From contig NC_037259.1 in the NCBI RefSeq assembly GCF_000002425.4, positions 5,857,481-5,921,480 of the forward strand: a DNA stretch of 64,000 bases, given 5' to 3'. How positions within the stretch are numbered: the first letter of the stretch is position 1; each line of letters starts with the position of its first letter. The stretch comes from Physcomitrium patens (taxonomy: Eukaryota; Streptophyta; Bryopsida; Funariales; Funariaceae). The position numbers were made by a program, and so were the translations under genes. The notes beneath the pieces were generated by a model, which saw nothing but the letters and a program-made list of their open reading frames with translations, was not told the DNA's origin and made no database searches. Positions 55,247 through 64,000 of this stretch are shown here, piece after piece.

Positions 55247-57277
55247 TCATCTTGGTTTTGATGGATGTCGTTGATGAAAAACTTTGACTTTAGCTGATGC
55301 ATTTGTTAGATTCCTGGATGGCTCCCATGTGCGTTCACTAATATCATATCCGCGCCAATGAACAAGATATTCCAGCTTATTTTGGCACCGCCTTGAGTCT
55401 AATATCTCTTCCACCTCAAATTCTTCATTATTATCTACTTCTATAGGAGGCGGTGGCATTTGTCTTCTTCCTTGTATATCCACTGTCTTATATGGTTCAA
55501 GAAGAGACACGTGGAATACAGGATGGATCTTCATTGACTCCGGTAGATGTAACCGATATGCAACTGGGTTGATCTGTTCAGAAACAAAAAAAGGACCAAG
55601 CCTACGATAGTCCAACTTGTCACAAGGTCGAGTAGTCTTGATATTGCAACGAAGTAGCCATACCTTATCACCCACATTGAGTTGTGGTTGCTCCTTACGA
55701 TATAGATCTGCGTTTATCTTTTGTCGTTCTTGAGCTTCCTTCAATTGCGTCTTCATTATTGCATGTAACTCTGACAATCGATTTGCCATATCTTCTGCTG
55801 CAGGATTATCAACTTTTGAAAAATCAAAAGTATCAAGTCGTGGATGATAGCCATAATTGGCAAAGAAAGGTGTTTGTTGCATGGAAGAATGTACCGTATT
55901 ATTATAAGCAAACTCTGCCAATGGCAGAAGGGTTGTCCAATCATCTTGTTGGTAGTTGATAGTACACCTTAAATACTGCTCCAAGACTTGGTTTACACGC
56001 TCTGTTTGTCCATCAGTTTGAGGATGGAAAGCCGAAGATAGCTTTATGTCCACTTTTAAAATCTTGAAAAGGGTCTTCCAGAATCTTGACACAAATTGAG
56101 TTCCCCTATTCGATATGATATCTTCAGGTAATCCATGATAGCGATAGATATTATCAATGAAAATCTTAGCTGTTTCTTCACCTGTGATAGATTTTGTACA
56201 TGGCACAAACTGTGCCATCTTGGTGAAACGATCTACTATCACAAGTATAGAATCATAAGATCTTGAGCTTGGAAGATCTGTGATGAAAACCATAGAAACA
56301 GAAGACCATGGTTGTTCTGGTATAGGTAATGGCTGAAGAAGTCCGTAAGGTCGATGACGAGGAATTTTTGATCTTGAACAAATATCACATGATTGTATAA
56401 AGTCTTTGACTGACTTCCACATTTGTGGCCACCAAAAATCTCTTGATATGAGTTTCAAAGTCTTATTATATCCAAAGTGCCCTGCTGCTGGAAAGTCATG
56501 ACATGCTTGAAGAACACGTAAACGTGCTTCTCCTTCTGGAACATATAGGCTTCCTTCAAAATATAATAGATTATTCTTGAACTCGAACTTAGAAGGATCA
56601 TGAAACTTCGAAGAATTATTCTTGATATCATGAACAAGGGGGTCTGAGGACATACTGGACTGGATTTGCTTGAGAAAAGTTGAATCAACAGTCAATGTTG
56701 ATTTCATTGCTCGGAGATGAAATTGCTCTGGTTTCAAGAGTACCATTCTTTGTTGCTCAAAAGCTACATCTCTTTCATTTGGTGCAAAATAAGAACGTCT
56801 AGATATGGCATTGAACAAACCTTGTTGTTTTTCTGGCCGATAAGTGATAATGAACTCGAATCTTAACAAAGACATACTCCAACGAGCTTGACGACGATTC
56901 AACACGCGTGCTGACATGAAATACTCGAGGTTCTTGTGATCTGTATACACAGTGACTGGACTAGAAGCACCTTCTGGATAATGACGCCATTCTTGAAAGG
57001 AATCCACGATCGCAAGAAGTTCTTTATCGTGGATCTCATAATTGATCTCGGCTGCTGAGAATTTTCTTGAATGAAAAGCTATCGGATGAAGTTTGTCATC
57101 TGTTCCCATTTGTGATAAAACTGCACCCAAGGCAAAATCTGATGCATCTGTTTCCATAAAAAATGCCTTGGAAAAATCAACACGATATAAGACTGGTGCA
57201 GAGACAAACGATGTCTTCAAGGCTTCAAATGTTGCTTCCGCTTCTTGATTCCATTGAAATTTATCTTTACTAGTCAA
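55247..57277 (-). CDS. C2 pol 3' part: RNase H, integrase, chromodomain
   Basis: 676 codons in one frame. RNase H at residues about 25-150 (FFMETDASDFALG, then HDKELLAIVDSFQEW). Integrase zinc region about 245-290 (CHDFPAAGHFGYNK...CDICSRSK), core from about 315 (MVFITDLPSSRSYDSI, ISNRGTQFVS, HPQTDGQTERVNQVLEQYL). GPF module about 565-600 (LGPFFVSEQINPVAYRL, HPVFHVSLLEPY). Chromodomain about 620-672 (EEFEVEEILDSRRCQNKLEY, VHWRGYDISERTWE). It ends in the basic tail HQRHPSKPR. This is the longest intact-looking frame of the C family. Confidence 0.93.
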   Translation of the reverse strand: MTSKDKFQWNQEAEATFEALKTSFVSAPVLYRVDFSKAFFMETDASDFALGAVLSQMGTDDKLHPIAFHSRKFSAAEINYEIHDKELLAIVDSFQEWRHYPEGASSPVTVYTDHKNLEYFMSARVLNRRQARWSMSLLRFEFIITYRPEKQQGLFNAISRRSYFAPNERDVAFEQQRMVLLKPEQFHLRAMKSTLTVDSTFLKQIQSSMSSDPLVHDIKNNSSKFHDPSKFEFKNNLLYFEGSLYVPEGEARLRVLQACHDFPAAGHFGYNKTLKLISRDFWWPQMWKSVKDFIQSCDICSRSKIPRHRPYGLLQPLPIPEQPWSSVSMVFITDLPSSRSYDSILVIVDRFTKMAQFVPCTKSITGEETAKIFIDNIYRYHGLPEDIISNRGTQFVSRFWKTLFKILKVDIKLSSAFHPQTDGQTERVNQVLEQYLRCTINYQQDDWTTLLPLAEFAYNNTVHSSMQQTPFFANYGYHPRLDTFDFSKVDNPAAEDMANRLSELHAIMKTQLKEAQERQKINADLYRKEQPQLNVGDKVWLLRCNIKTTRPCDKLDYRRLGPFFVSEQINPVAYRLHLPESMKIHPVFHVSLLEPYKTVDIQGRRQMPPPPIEVDNNEEFEVEEILDSRRCQNKLEYLVHWRGYDISERTWEPSRNLTNASAKVKVFHQRHPSKPR

Positions 57278-57325
57278 GCATGTAAGTGGAGCTGCAACTC
57301 GTGAGAAATCTTTGATGAAAATCCG

Positions 57326-58009
57326 TTAGTAATTGGCAAATCCCAAGAAACATTGGACATCCCTTACTGTCCTTAGAATCTTCCAATCCATGATTGTTTG
57401 GACTTTCTTAGAATCCATCATGAGACCATCATTTGAAATGATGTATCCTAAAAAGTCAACTTCAGTAGTGTGAAATACACACTTTTCCATCTTGGCGTAC
57501 AATCTTGCATCTCTAAGTTTTTGTAATACTTGACGAACATGTATTTCATGTTCTTCGACGTTCTTAGAATAGATCAGGATATCGTCTAGATAGCAGACGA
57601 CAAAATTGTCTAAGAATTCATGAAATACATCATTAATGAGATGTTGAAAATCAGCTGGTGTATTTGTGAGTCCAAAGGGCATGACATTATATTCGAAATG
57701 TCCATACCTGGTTCTAAACGCAGTCTTCCATTCATCTCCTTCTTTGATCCGTACTAGATTATATGCTCCTCTTAGATCTATTTTTGTATAGATCTTAGCT
57801 TGATTCAACTGGTCAAGGAGTCCTGATATCAAAGGTAATGGATACCTGTTCTTGATTGTGATCTTGTTGAGTCCTCGATAATCAATACATATTCGTAAAG
57901 ATCCATCTTTTTTCTTTACGAATAGAATTAGAGCTCCTGCTGGAGATTTTGAATGGCGTATGAAATTCTTTGCTAAATTCTCATCAATATATGTCTTGAG
58001 TTCAGCCAT
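57326..58009 (-). CDS. C2 reverse transcriptase
   Basis: 227 codons. RT blocks in order: [78 protein letters not shown] (catalytic palm), [19 protein letters not shown]. Continuous in order with the protease region upstream and RNase H downstream. Confidence 0.93.
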   Translation of the reverse strand: MAELKTYIDENLAKNFIRHSKSPAGALILFVKKKDGSLRICIDYRGLNKITIKNRYPLPLISGLLDQLNQAKIYTKIDLRGAYNLVRIKEGDEWKTAFRTRYGHFEYNVMPFGLTNTPADFQHLINDVFHEFLDNFVVCYLDDILIYSKNVEEHEIHVRQVLQKLRDARLYAKMEKCVFHTTEVDFLGYIISNDGLMMDSKKVQTIMDWKILRTVRDVQCFLGFANY

Positions 58010-58199
58010 CTCATCTTGCGATAAACTGTAAATTGGTCCAAATGGTGGCTGAGTTCCTTCCTTGAGGTCGATTGAACAATCATATGAACGATGCTCAGGA
58101 AGAATATCTGCATTCTTTTTCTCAAAAACGTCTTGATACTCCTGATATTGACTTGGAATGCCACTTGAAGTCTTTTCGTTTTCAGAAATAGGTGCAGCA

Positions 58200-58760
58200 T
58201 AAATAGCAAAAGTTGATCCTTCTTTTGCTGCGTGTATAAATGCTCTTGTACCTATCAGTACGGGTTTTACTATACTAGACTTATAATTTTTTACTTGGTT
58301 AGTAGAACTATCAATAACGCTCTGAGAAAAGTCAAGTTTATGCGAATTCCAATCTATTCAAGGGTTATATTTTTCTAGCCAGGATAAACCTAAAATAACT
58401 GGATTGGACGGGGATTTAATTATGTTAAAAGCTATGTAGCTATCATGATCGTCTATTGTTACTTTTAGAGGATGAGTTTCATGAGTGACATCTCCAGAAG
58501 ACAAGGGACGACCATCTATGACTTCTACATGTAGTGGTTTAGGTTTCTGTACAAAAGGTATTTTACGACTCTTAACAAATTATTCATCTAAAAAACATGC
58601 TGAGGCTCCTGAATCTAATAAAGCAGAGGCTTTGTAATTCTTAGGTCCTAAATATAAGTCTATTATAAAACAAGGAGAGGGTTCTGAGGAGAGGATAGGA
58701 CCTTCATTAAGAATTGTACAAGGTTCCAGCTGCACGGTCCCTATTGTAGCTGGACGAATC
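58200..58760 (-). pseudogene. C2 protease region
   Basis: Minus-strand blocks: YLGPKNYKASALLDSGASAC (the DSGA active site, near 58610-58660), KSRKIPFVQKPKPLHVEVID and GRPLSSGDVTHE (near 58480-58550), then a LGLSWLEKYNP-like block near 58360-58380. This is a retropepsin of the Ty3/gypsy type, which would process the gag-pol product. Confidence 0.8.
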
Positions 58761-58779
58761 CGTTTTCCGACATGTTGTT

Positions 58780-59781
58780 TTCTTTGACCGTCGTAGCCCT
58801 CATTTTATAGTTACGTTGCTTCTTTGGACAATGTTGAGCAGTGTGCTTAGGTTCTCCTCAATATAAACATAATCCTTCTTGACGACGACGAATCTTTTCT
58901 TGCTCAGTTAGAGGTTTAAAACGTACCGCGTCAATTTGCATGTCTTCTACTTCCGAATGTACGTTTGATAAAGATGTTGATGTTGCCATTGAGTAATAAC
59001 ATTGAGGTTCCCGTGAATGATTCTCAGATCGAAATTCGAAAAGTCGATTATCACATTTTATCGCAAAATCGATTGCTTGACTCAAAGTTTGAGGATCAGG
59101 TAAGTTGAGCATCAATTTCTTTACTTTGTATTGCAATCCATAAAGAAATTGACTAATGAGTGTAGCATCATCCCACTTGATGTCAATTGCAAGTTGTCAA
59201 AATTGTGAAGCATACACTGTTACTGAGCAATTTCTTTGTCGTAGAATTCGGATCTTATTTGTTGCAACACGAGTTGCATCGTGTTCACCATACATAGATC
59301 AAAACTCTGCCAAAAAAGCTTCCAAATTGTCCAATATTGGATTTTGTTGTTCAAGAAAAGACGAAAACCATGATAATGCAGAACCAGAAAATAGAGTGCC
59401 AATAAACCTGACTTGTGATCCTCGAGTTGGATAGCTTTGCGGTTGAAGTTCAATTGCCAATTGTACTTGATTGATGAACCCTCGAAACTTTGATCTCGTA
59501 CCATCAAATTTCTCGGGTAAGGTAATTCTTGGTTCTCTAGTGCTTACAGGGTGTTGTACAATTGGAGAAGGAACGTGATTTATTGTAGATGTTGAAGCAG
59601 CTCCGATCATCTCTATATCCCCACTTTCTGCTATTCTTGTTCTTTCATGTGTTGGTGAATTGAGTTGATGCATCGCAATCATTAACTCCCTCATTTGCTC
59701 TTGCATTTGTGCCATTGCACTCTTCATTTCAACAAGCTCTGCCATAATGACACTAAGAAAAATTTGTTTGATACTGCTCAA
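58780..59781 (-). pseudogene. C2 gag
   Basis: The N-terminal part (59299-59781) has a helical, coiled-coil-like stretch (AELVEMKSAMAQMQEQMREL) and then the LPEKFDGTRSKFRGFINQVQ block and SALSWFSSFLEQ. The C-terminal part (58858-59136) has VKKLMLNLPDPQTLSQAIDF, AIKCDNRLF and the start of the zinc knuckle (GLCLY), followed by a basic tail to the gag-pol junction near 58745. Gag would form the particle. Confidence 0.85.
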
Positions 59782-59921
59782 GACAAAAGAAAAGAAAGAC
59801 TTGATAACAAAGAAGATACTAAAAACAATATTAGTTTAGAAGTGGATAATCCGCAAACTTCTAATACGCTTGCGTCTTATCAAGAGAAAAGGGTAATCCA
59901 CTCTCATTCAAGAAAAACAAA

Positions 59922-59933
59922 GCTCTGATATTG
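59922..59933 (-). other. C2 primer binding site, displaced
   Basis: Read on minus: CAATATCAGAGC, close to the initiator-Met site TGGTATCAGAGC. It starts 20 nt inside the LTR edge, as in B (23 nt). Confidence 0.7.
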
Positions 59934-59953
59934 TAAGTGTACTCTTGTCAATC

Positions 59954-60505
59954 TGTCAAGGACAAAGACTCGATGAGGGAAAATATACACAAAAAGGCTA
60001 CCTCGATATAATAAGTCAAAATATAAACAAGTACGTATATTAAAAGGAAACTGGAATGGCTATTACCACAAGACAAGAAACTAAAGACTCTTGAACGTGG
60101 ACTAGAAGCAAGAAAGGAGTTGACAAGAGTGAAGAAGCCTTCACTCTTGTCTCTATATATACTATCTAATTAGGTGCTACGTGGCGACGTTCTATAGGAC
60201 CTCCAATATGTGTTGACTTTGTAGGACACATGCCTTGACTTACAAGGCAAGTTTTTCTACGTGTGGGCCACATAGTTAGCTTGATCTTCAAGCTAACAAA
60301 ATGTGTGGTACATGGCCAACTTGTTGACCACGTTTCTAATCCAAAAAGTCAATTAAAGACACCTATGAAGTCAAAGCAACATCTAGGAAGTTTCTAGGAA
60401 GCTTCTATATTAAATATTATAGAATTAACTTACTTTTTTCTACTTTTACTTACTTCTACCTATTTCTATATGTAATTATTAGCTTACATGATTATGGCCG
60501 TGACA
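59954..60505 (-). repeat. C2 5' LTR
   Basis: 552 bp, starts TGTCAAGG on the plus strand and ends GTGACA. Confidence 0.95.
60122..60151 (-). promoter_or_regulatory. TATA-proximal palindrome in C2 5' LTR
   Basis: Perfect 13-bp arms GACAAGAGTGAAG and CTTCACTCTTGTC with loop AAGC. On minus it starts 11 nt or so after a TATATATA box (60154-60161 region). Confidence 0.85.
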
Positions 60506-60510
60506 AAATT

Positions 60511-60710
60511 GCCTATGAAGAATGCTTAGAAGGAGTGTTTGCAAGACAATTCCATAACAAAGATATCAAAATTCATGCTACATCACAAGTAGAAGGCTTA
60601 GAGTGCTATCAATGGTTATAGTAGCATATGAACCATTTACCTTGTAAAAAATAACTAAAATATAAAGCAGACACCATGCGACAAATCTTCAATTTCTTGC
60701 ACATATATTG
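60511..60710 (+). pseudogene. A extra 3' ORF, second copy, right half
   Basis: Resumes after C2 with AYEECLEGVFARQFHNKDIK, then the CYQWL-like and NHLP-like motif and the helical tail. Confidence 0.65.
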
Positions 60711-60741
60711 ACTCGCAACAACGTTGCTTCTTGGAGACCTT

Positions 60742-60761
60742 GAAACTAAAAGAAGAAGTGA
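60742..60761 (+). other. A polypurine tract (second copy)
   Basis: Purine run AACTAAAAGAAGAAGTGA directly before the LTR. Confidence 0.75.
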
Positions 60762-61181
60762 TGTCACAGATATACAATTGAAGAAGATTCTAGAAGGTTC
60801 TAAGAAAGTTCTTTTAGATCCTAGAAGATTCCAAAAGGTTCTAAAAGGTTCTAAAAAGATTCCAAAAGATTCTAATAGATTCTAAAAAAGTTTTAGAAGG
60901 TCATAGGAGATCCTAGAAGGTTTAAAGAGGCTTTAGATGATTTAAGAAGTTGTTGAAGAAGGATCTTAGGCTTGTTTTGTTCTCAAGCTTCATGAAAACT
61001 TTTCTAGAAGCTTCCTAGGACCTGGTATATATGAATCAAGGCTGAGGGGATCCTTAGTCTCAACAACTTACTTCTTATAGTCTAGTCAAGATCTTCTTGC
61101 CTTAAATCCAATTATTATTCTAATGTCGAGCTAACTCCATTTCTCAGTCTTGAATCCTTGTCTTGTATAGAATCCCTAACA
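60762..61181 (+). repeat. A 3' LTR (second copy, outer end of the A locus)
   Basis: 420 bp, TGTCACAG...CTAACA. U3 is filled with GAA/TTC words (60783-60900). TATA-like GGTATATATG near 61024-61033, then a worn 13/4/13 palindrome (61035-61064). Confidence 0.85.
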
Positions 61182-61186
61182 ATGCC

Positions 61187-61860
61187 CTCATTAGATATTG
61201 GATTTGTTTAAAGTTTAGTAGGTTGGCTGCTCTCTTTTAATATGAAGTGAATTTGTAGTTGATGAAGCATCAAATATACATTGCAGTTGGTGTAGTGATT
61301 GTAAAAATAATCATAATATTTAGGCAAAGCTTTCAAAACCATTTGCAGAAGATCCAAATCTTCAACCTTAATCCTAATGGTAGAGAATTTAGCCATGATA
61401 CATCAAAGAATTTAAAAAATATATTTGATTGTAGAATTTTTTGAGAACACAATTAGTCTAAGATTATTTTTAGGACCAATATTTTTTATTATTGTCGATA
61501 TTTTCAAAGAATCCTTTCAAGAAGTCTCACAAATATTTTAAATTAATGCAATTAGTTATGACCACGAGCAAAGTTGATTTAATTGACATAGTTAAAATTA
61601 ATATTAGTTGCTCTGCTTTGTCCTCAAAATCCTCACTATTAGAGTTTTTAGAATCTCTCTTATTCCATGACAAGGTAACAACAGTGAATGAAGAGAAGAA
61701 GTTCCAAAGTTTTTCTTTCTTGACTATTTTAGTTATCGTATACTTCCATAAGTAGAAGTTAGACAATCTTACAAGCTTAACTTTGTAAGAAATCAAGGTG
61801 GCTTTTAATATTGTGATTGTATTATAAACAATGAAGGAGAGAAAGAGAATAGTATAGAAG
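61187..61860 (-). pseudogene. D gag remnant, N-terminal part
   Basis: Minus-strand copia gag: KLVRLSNFYLWKYTITKIVK (the K-L-x-G-x-N-Y-x-x-W start, near 61700-61790), then FSTIRIKVEDLDLLQMVLKA and LPKYYDYF (61208-61396), corresponding to the EDL-x-x-LL-x-LP-x-x-Y block of copia gag. It continues, beyond the A locus, at 21550-21621. Broken. Confidence 0.75.
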
Positions 61861-61882
61861 AAATTTGCTAAGGTCTAGTCCA

Positions 61883-61894
61883 ACTTTGATACCA
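61883..61894 (-). other. D primer binding site
   Basis: Read on minus: TGGTATCAAAGT directly at the LTR end, the usual copia initiator-Met type site with one change. Confidence 0.75.
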
Positions 61895-62094
61895 TGTCTA
61901 AATAAGTAATATATATTTGAGAAGTAAATCTCATATATAAACAAAATGTTTGAAAATAAAGACCATACACACATTGTTATTGATAAGCATTATATTGGTA
62001 TATATACTTATCTTGGAATAATAATGGAAGGAGATGTATCATTCATCTATGACCCTAACAAAATCCTATAAAACTATAAGTGGATATCTCCAAT
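61895..62094 (-). repeat. D LTR, right (5' LTR in element sense)
   Basis: About 200 bp, homologous to 17222-17427 with roughly 25% difference by eye, so D is the oldest bounded element here. Confidence 0.75.
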
Positions 62095-62584
62095 AAAAGT
62101 ACATTGTGGTGGTGCTAACTTTTCCAATTAAAGAGACTAAAAGAGATTGGAAGTAAGAAATTAATTGTTTTAAGACAATACCAAGACCTCAACGGAAACC
62201 TCTACCGACCACACCACCACACTAGCACAAGAGACTAGGATGAGGAACATACATGGGAGATAGTGGGAAGGGATCAAGACATGGCCATTGGATGGGAATG
62301 GAGGACGAGAGCTAGGGACAAAAGATGAGGGCTGAGAACAAGGGATGGAGGAGTTGCAACAGAAGATAGGATACAATGCTGGTTATGATGGGTGGGTCAA
62401 AAAAATTATCATTTATCTGATTTAATCATATAACGATATACTTTCCTGTTGTTCTAATGACTGGTGGGTGAGATCAACGGCTGACTGGGTCGATTTAGCA
62501 TTACAATAAATAAATAAATAAATATATACATACATACTTACTAACCATGTAGCAAGTTTGTAGGTACATACATCAGTAAACTGC
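62095..62584. other. Unassigned right flank of D
   Basis: Includes a purine-rich stretch (62230-62350). No gene or element recognised. Confidence 0.4.
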
Positions 62585-62872
62585 TTGGAGCTGTGGAGCA
62601 CTAGTTTTACTCATTGCTGTGGTGTTCACTTCTGGAGTGCCCGTGCGCCACTTGCTCATTTTTCCCAGGTAGTGGTTTGTACAAGTGGGGGATGGCGATC
62701 AATATATGAACGTGGTGCAAGAAACAATCGACCGTCAATTGGATTGAGGAAATTTTCTTTGCGGATCGTGTTTATCGCTGTACTTGTTTTTGTGAAACTT
62801 GGTTTGGGGTCTGTTCTTGGCGCTACCTCTAGCTTCGGTAGTTACAAAGAGACAATGCACGTTCTTTTTAAG
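62585..62872 (+). CDS. Weak candidate host exon with splice-donor-like end
   Basis: An open stretch of about 95 codons starting ATGGAGCTGTGG, with higher GC than its surroundings. It codes one hydrophobic, membrane-like segment (RIVFIAVLVFVKLGLG, near residues 60-75). The frame runs into AAG|GTGAGT at about 62872, a textbook plant 5' splice donor. No homology recognised and no further exon seen before the copia fragment at 63640. It could equally be chance or an unrecognised repeat. Confidence 0.25.
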
Positions 62873-63600
62873 GTGAGTATTTGATGACTCTTCCTACCCT
62901 TTAGGCATTCTGTAAGGCTCAAAATATTTTGCGGAGAAATGTCTGGTATAATCTCAATCTGTTGGCACATTAACTAGCACATCACATGCCTCTTGCTTAC
63001 AATGTCTTCTGGAAGTTATTAAGCGTAGAGTCCTTCTTTGTGTGTCGACTTTGACACCAATTATTCGTGGAATAGATCAAGCATGGCGATGTCATGCGTC
63101 AATTTTCCCTCTGGACTCCGACTTATATAGTTAGTAGAGAAGATTGTCGTATTAAATCCGACTTCAACAAACTTGTGAAATGATTTCGGATCAGAAGATA
63201 CAGATGCTCATGTATAGCAAACATAGAGCTAGGGCGTTGTAGGGTATTGGGTCAAAATATAGAGGAGGTAGCTTATACATACCCGTATATCCACAATGGC
63301 CATGGCTTCTGTACAATGGCGTACTAATAGCTATGTTTTCAATTTTTAGTTTCTAACCCCTAAATTCCTTGGATAATATGAACCTTACATCAAACTATTT
63401 TGTACTCATTTTGTTGTAGAGTTGTTTATATAGTGACGGTTTTATTTTGAATACAAACCACTATAATAATATCCAATTGTGTATAATTATTTTTTTTTAT
63501 TTATGTTTGAAAAAACTAGTTTAATAGAAGTATATAAGAAGTATATTTTTTAAAAATATTTAAAAAAGAACATTGCATCAGCCATATCTGTCATTTAAAA
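62873..63600. other. Unassigned stretch
   Basis: Mixed composition, less AT-rich than most of the window. No gene, RNA or known element recognised. Confidence 0.4.
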
Positions 63601-63618
63601 TATTTTCACCATCTTCTC

Positions 63619-63900
63619 CTAAATTCTTTGAATGTTTCTATTATTTTCACCATTGACAATTATGTCATCTACATATAAAATAATTAATGTATACTTAATA
63701 TAAATATTTTCACCAATGACAATTACATCATCTACATATAAAATAATTAATTTATACTTAACATAAATATTTTCACCAATGACAATTATGTCATCTACAT
63801 ATAAAATAATTAATGTATACTTAACATAAATATTGACATGATAATAGACATTTGGAGCTTTATGATTCTTCATCAAATCAACTTTATGATTCTTCATCAA
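63619..63900 (-). mobile_element. Ty1/copia RT fragment with tandemly triplicated catalytic motif
   Basis: Minus-strand frame of 93 codons. The copia RT palm block LIILYVDDIIVIGEN occurs three times in a row, each inside a 21-residue unit, followed by NRNIQRI, which resembles the normal continuation (N-x-x-I-x-x-I). No other copia domain is attached within the window. A remnant. Confidence 0.8.
63643..63831 (-). repeat. 63-bp tandem repeat, three units
   Basis: Units 63643-63705, 63706-63768 and 63769-63831, differing by only a few bases, length divisible by three. Confidence 0.93.
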
Positions 63901-64000
63901 ATTTATGATTTTACTAGAATTTAAAAGAACTTTATGATTTTACTAGATTTTAATTGTTAATATGTATTAATTTTTTAGTATATTAAGTCTAAAGTGATTA

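Larger units (their letters stand above)
54137..60505 (-). mobile_element. Chromovirus C2 (Ty3/gypsy), fairly young
   Basis: Minus-strand element of 6.4 kb in the second A copy. Both LTRs (54137-54688, 59954-60505) are 552 bp and about 96% identical by eye. Flanks AACTT (54132-54136) and AAATT (60506-60510), against a single AACTT in the uninterrupted homologue near 48471. Order on minus: LTR, primer site, gag, protease, RT, RNase H, integrase, chromodomain, extra 3' ORF, polypurine tract, LTR. Mostly readable, with roughly half a dozen or more breaks. Same family as C1. Confidence 0.95.
21622..61181 (+). mobile_element. Chromovirus A, main locus: 5' LTR to 3' LTR, with many nested insertions
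   Basis: The element is inserted in D. Flanks are ATGAT (21617-21621; ATGAC in the left duplicate) and ATGCC (61182-61186), and D gag resumes after the 3' LTR. It consists of two A copies fused: the first runs from 21622 to a 3' LTR cut short at about 49098, the second from 49099 (inside an E insertion) to the 3' LTR 60762-61181. Nested in it are E2, OTA-1, E3 with its contents, F and C2. Very decayed, with many dozens of lesions in total. Confidence 0.8.
17222..62094 (-). mobile_element. Element D: Ty1/copia retrotransposon, host of the nested stack
   Basis: Antisense copia element split by insertions. The left LTR (3' LTR in its own sense) is 17222-17427 and the right LTR (5') 61895-62094. 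Pol is at 17428-20849, gag continues across 21550-21621 and 61187-61860. Removing the insertions leaves about 4.6 kb, a normal copia size. Domains in its own direction: gag N-terminus (KLVRLSNFYLWK-like block, about 61700-61790), gag (EDLDLLQMVLKALPKYYD, 61208-61396), protease, GAG-pre-integrase, RT (ILYINDLLL, the YVDD region, near 18930), RNase H (EARALAKGIQEAIWF, near 18350). Integrase core not recognised. AAAA-type flanks (TAAAA on both sides) are compatible with a target duplication. Dozens of lesions. Confidence 0.8.

Noticed and set aside
63140-63165. E-family start at TGTCGTATTAAATCC
   Set aside because: Only the first ten bases match; the following E-type block and any partner end are missing.

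Overview
The window reads as heterochromatin-like nuclear DNA of a land plant. It is very AT-rich and shows no convincing host gene. Almost everything recognisable is LTR retrotransposon sequence: Ty3/gypsy chromoviruses (integrase followed by a chromodomain, primer sites related to the initiator-Met tRNA), a Ty3/gypsy element with a tRNA-Asp-type primer site and an Athila/Tat-like protease and reverse transcriptase, and Ty1/copia elements. The chromodomain is of the canonical HP1-like kind and the gag resembles Tcn1-type chromoviruses, which are known from fungi and non-seed plants. A moss, liverwort, hornwort, lycophyte or fern is therefore my guess. The species cannot be fixed from the sequence.

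Layout. 1-1017: antisense copia (element D type). 1018-4759: left part of a chromovirus (family A) carrying an E-type insertion. 4790-5870: another antisense copia fragment (integrase). 5905-6440: worn family-C-like LTR. 6414-9806: AT-rich DNA with (TA)n arrays and a plus-strand copia RNase H fragment. 9807-15914: old chromovirus C1 with both LTRs. 15915-17221: unassigned. 17222-62094: one old antisense copia element (D) blown up to about 45 kb by nested insertions. 62095-64000: unassigned flank, one weak exon-like stretch, and a copia RT fragment with a tandemly triplicated motif.

Inside D the order is: solo LTR 20850-21544; chromovirus A from 21622 (5' LTR) to 61181 (3' LTR). A is itself a chimaera of two A copies joined near 49098. 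A carries E2 (23381-25250), an Athila/Tat-like element OTA-1 (25336-32804, with E5 inside it), E3 (33365-42755, holding a gag fragment split by E4, which in turn holds chromovirus B at 34301-40403), F (44095-46890) and chromovirus C2 (54137-60505). The deepest stack is D > A > E3 > E4 > B, five levels, most of them bounded by matching or one-base-different target-site duplications.

The three chromovirus families A, B and C are relatives sharing four unusual things: an extra small ORF between the chromodomain and the 3' LTR; a 13-bp/4-nt/13-bp palindrome a fixed distance after the LTR TATA box, whose stem is rebuilt with different bases in different families; a primer site displaced about 20 nt from the LTR (seen in B and C2); and, in A and B, arrays of perfect heat-shock-element-like motifs in U3. 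The E family is a second novelty: 1.2-1.9 kb insertions with TGTCGT-like...ACGACA-like ends and 4-bp target duplications that read NCGT each time. All elements are treated as fossils. B is the youngest and nearly whole; A, C1, D and OTA-1 are heavily decayed.
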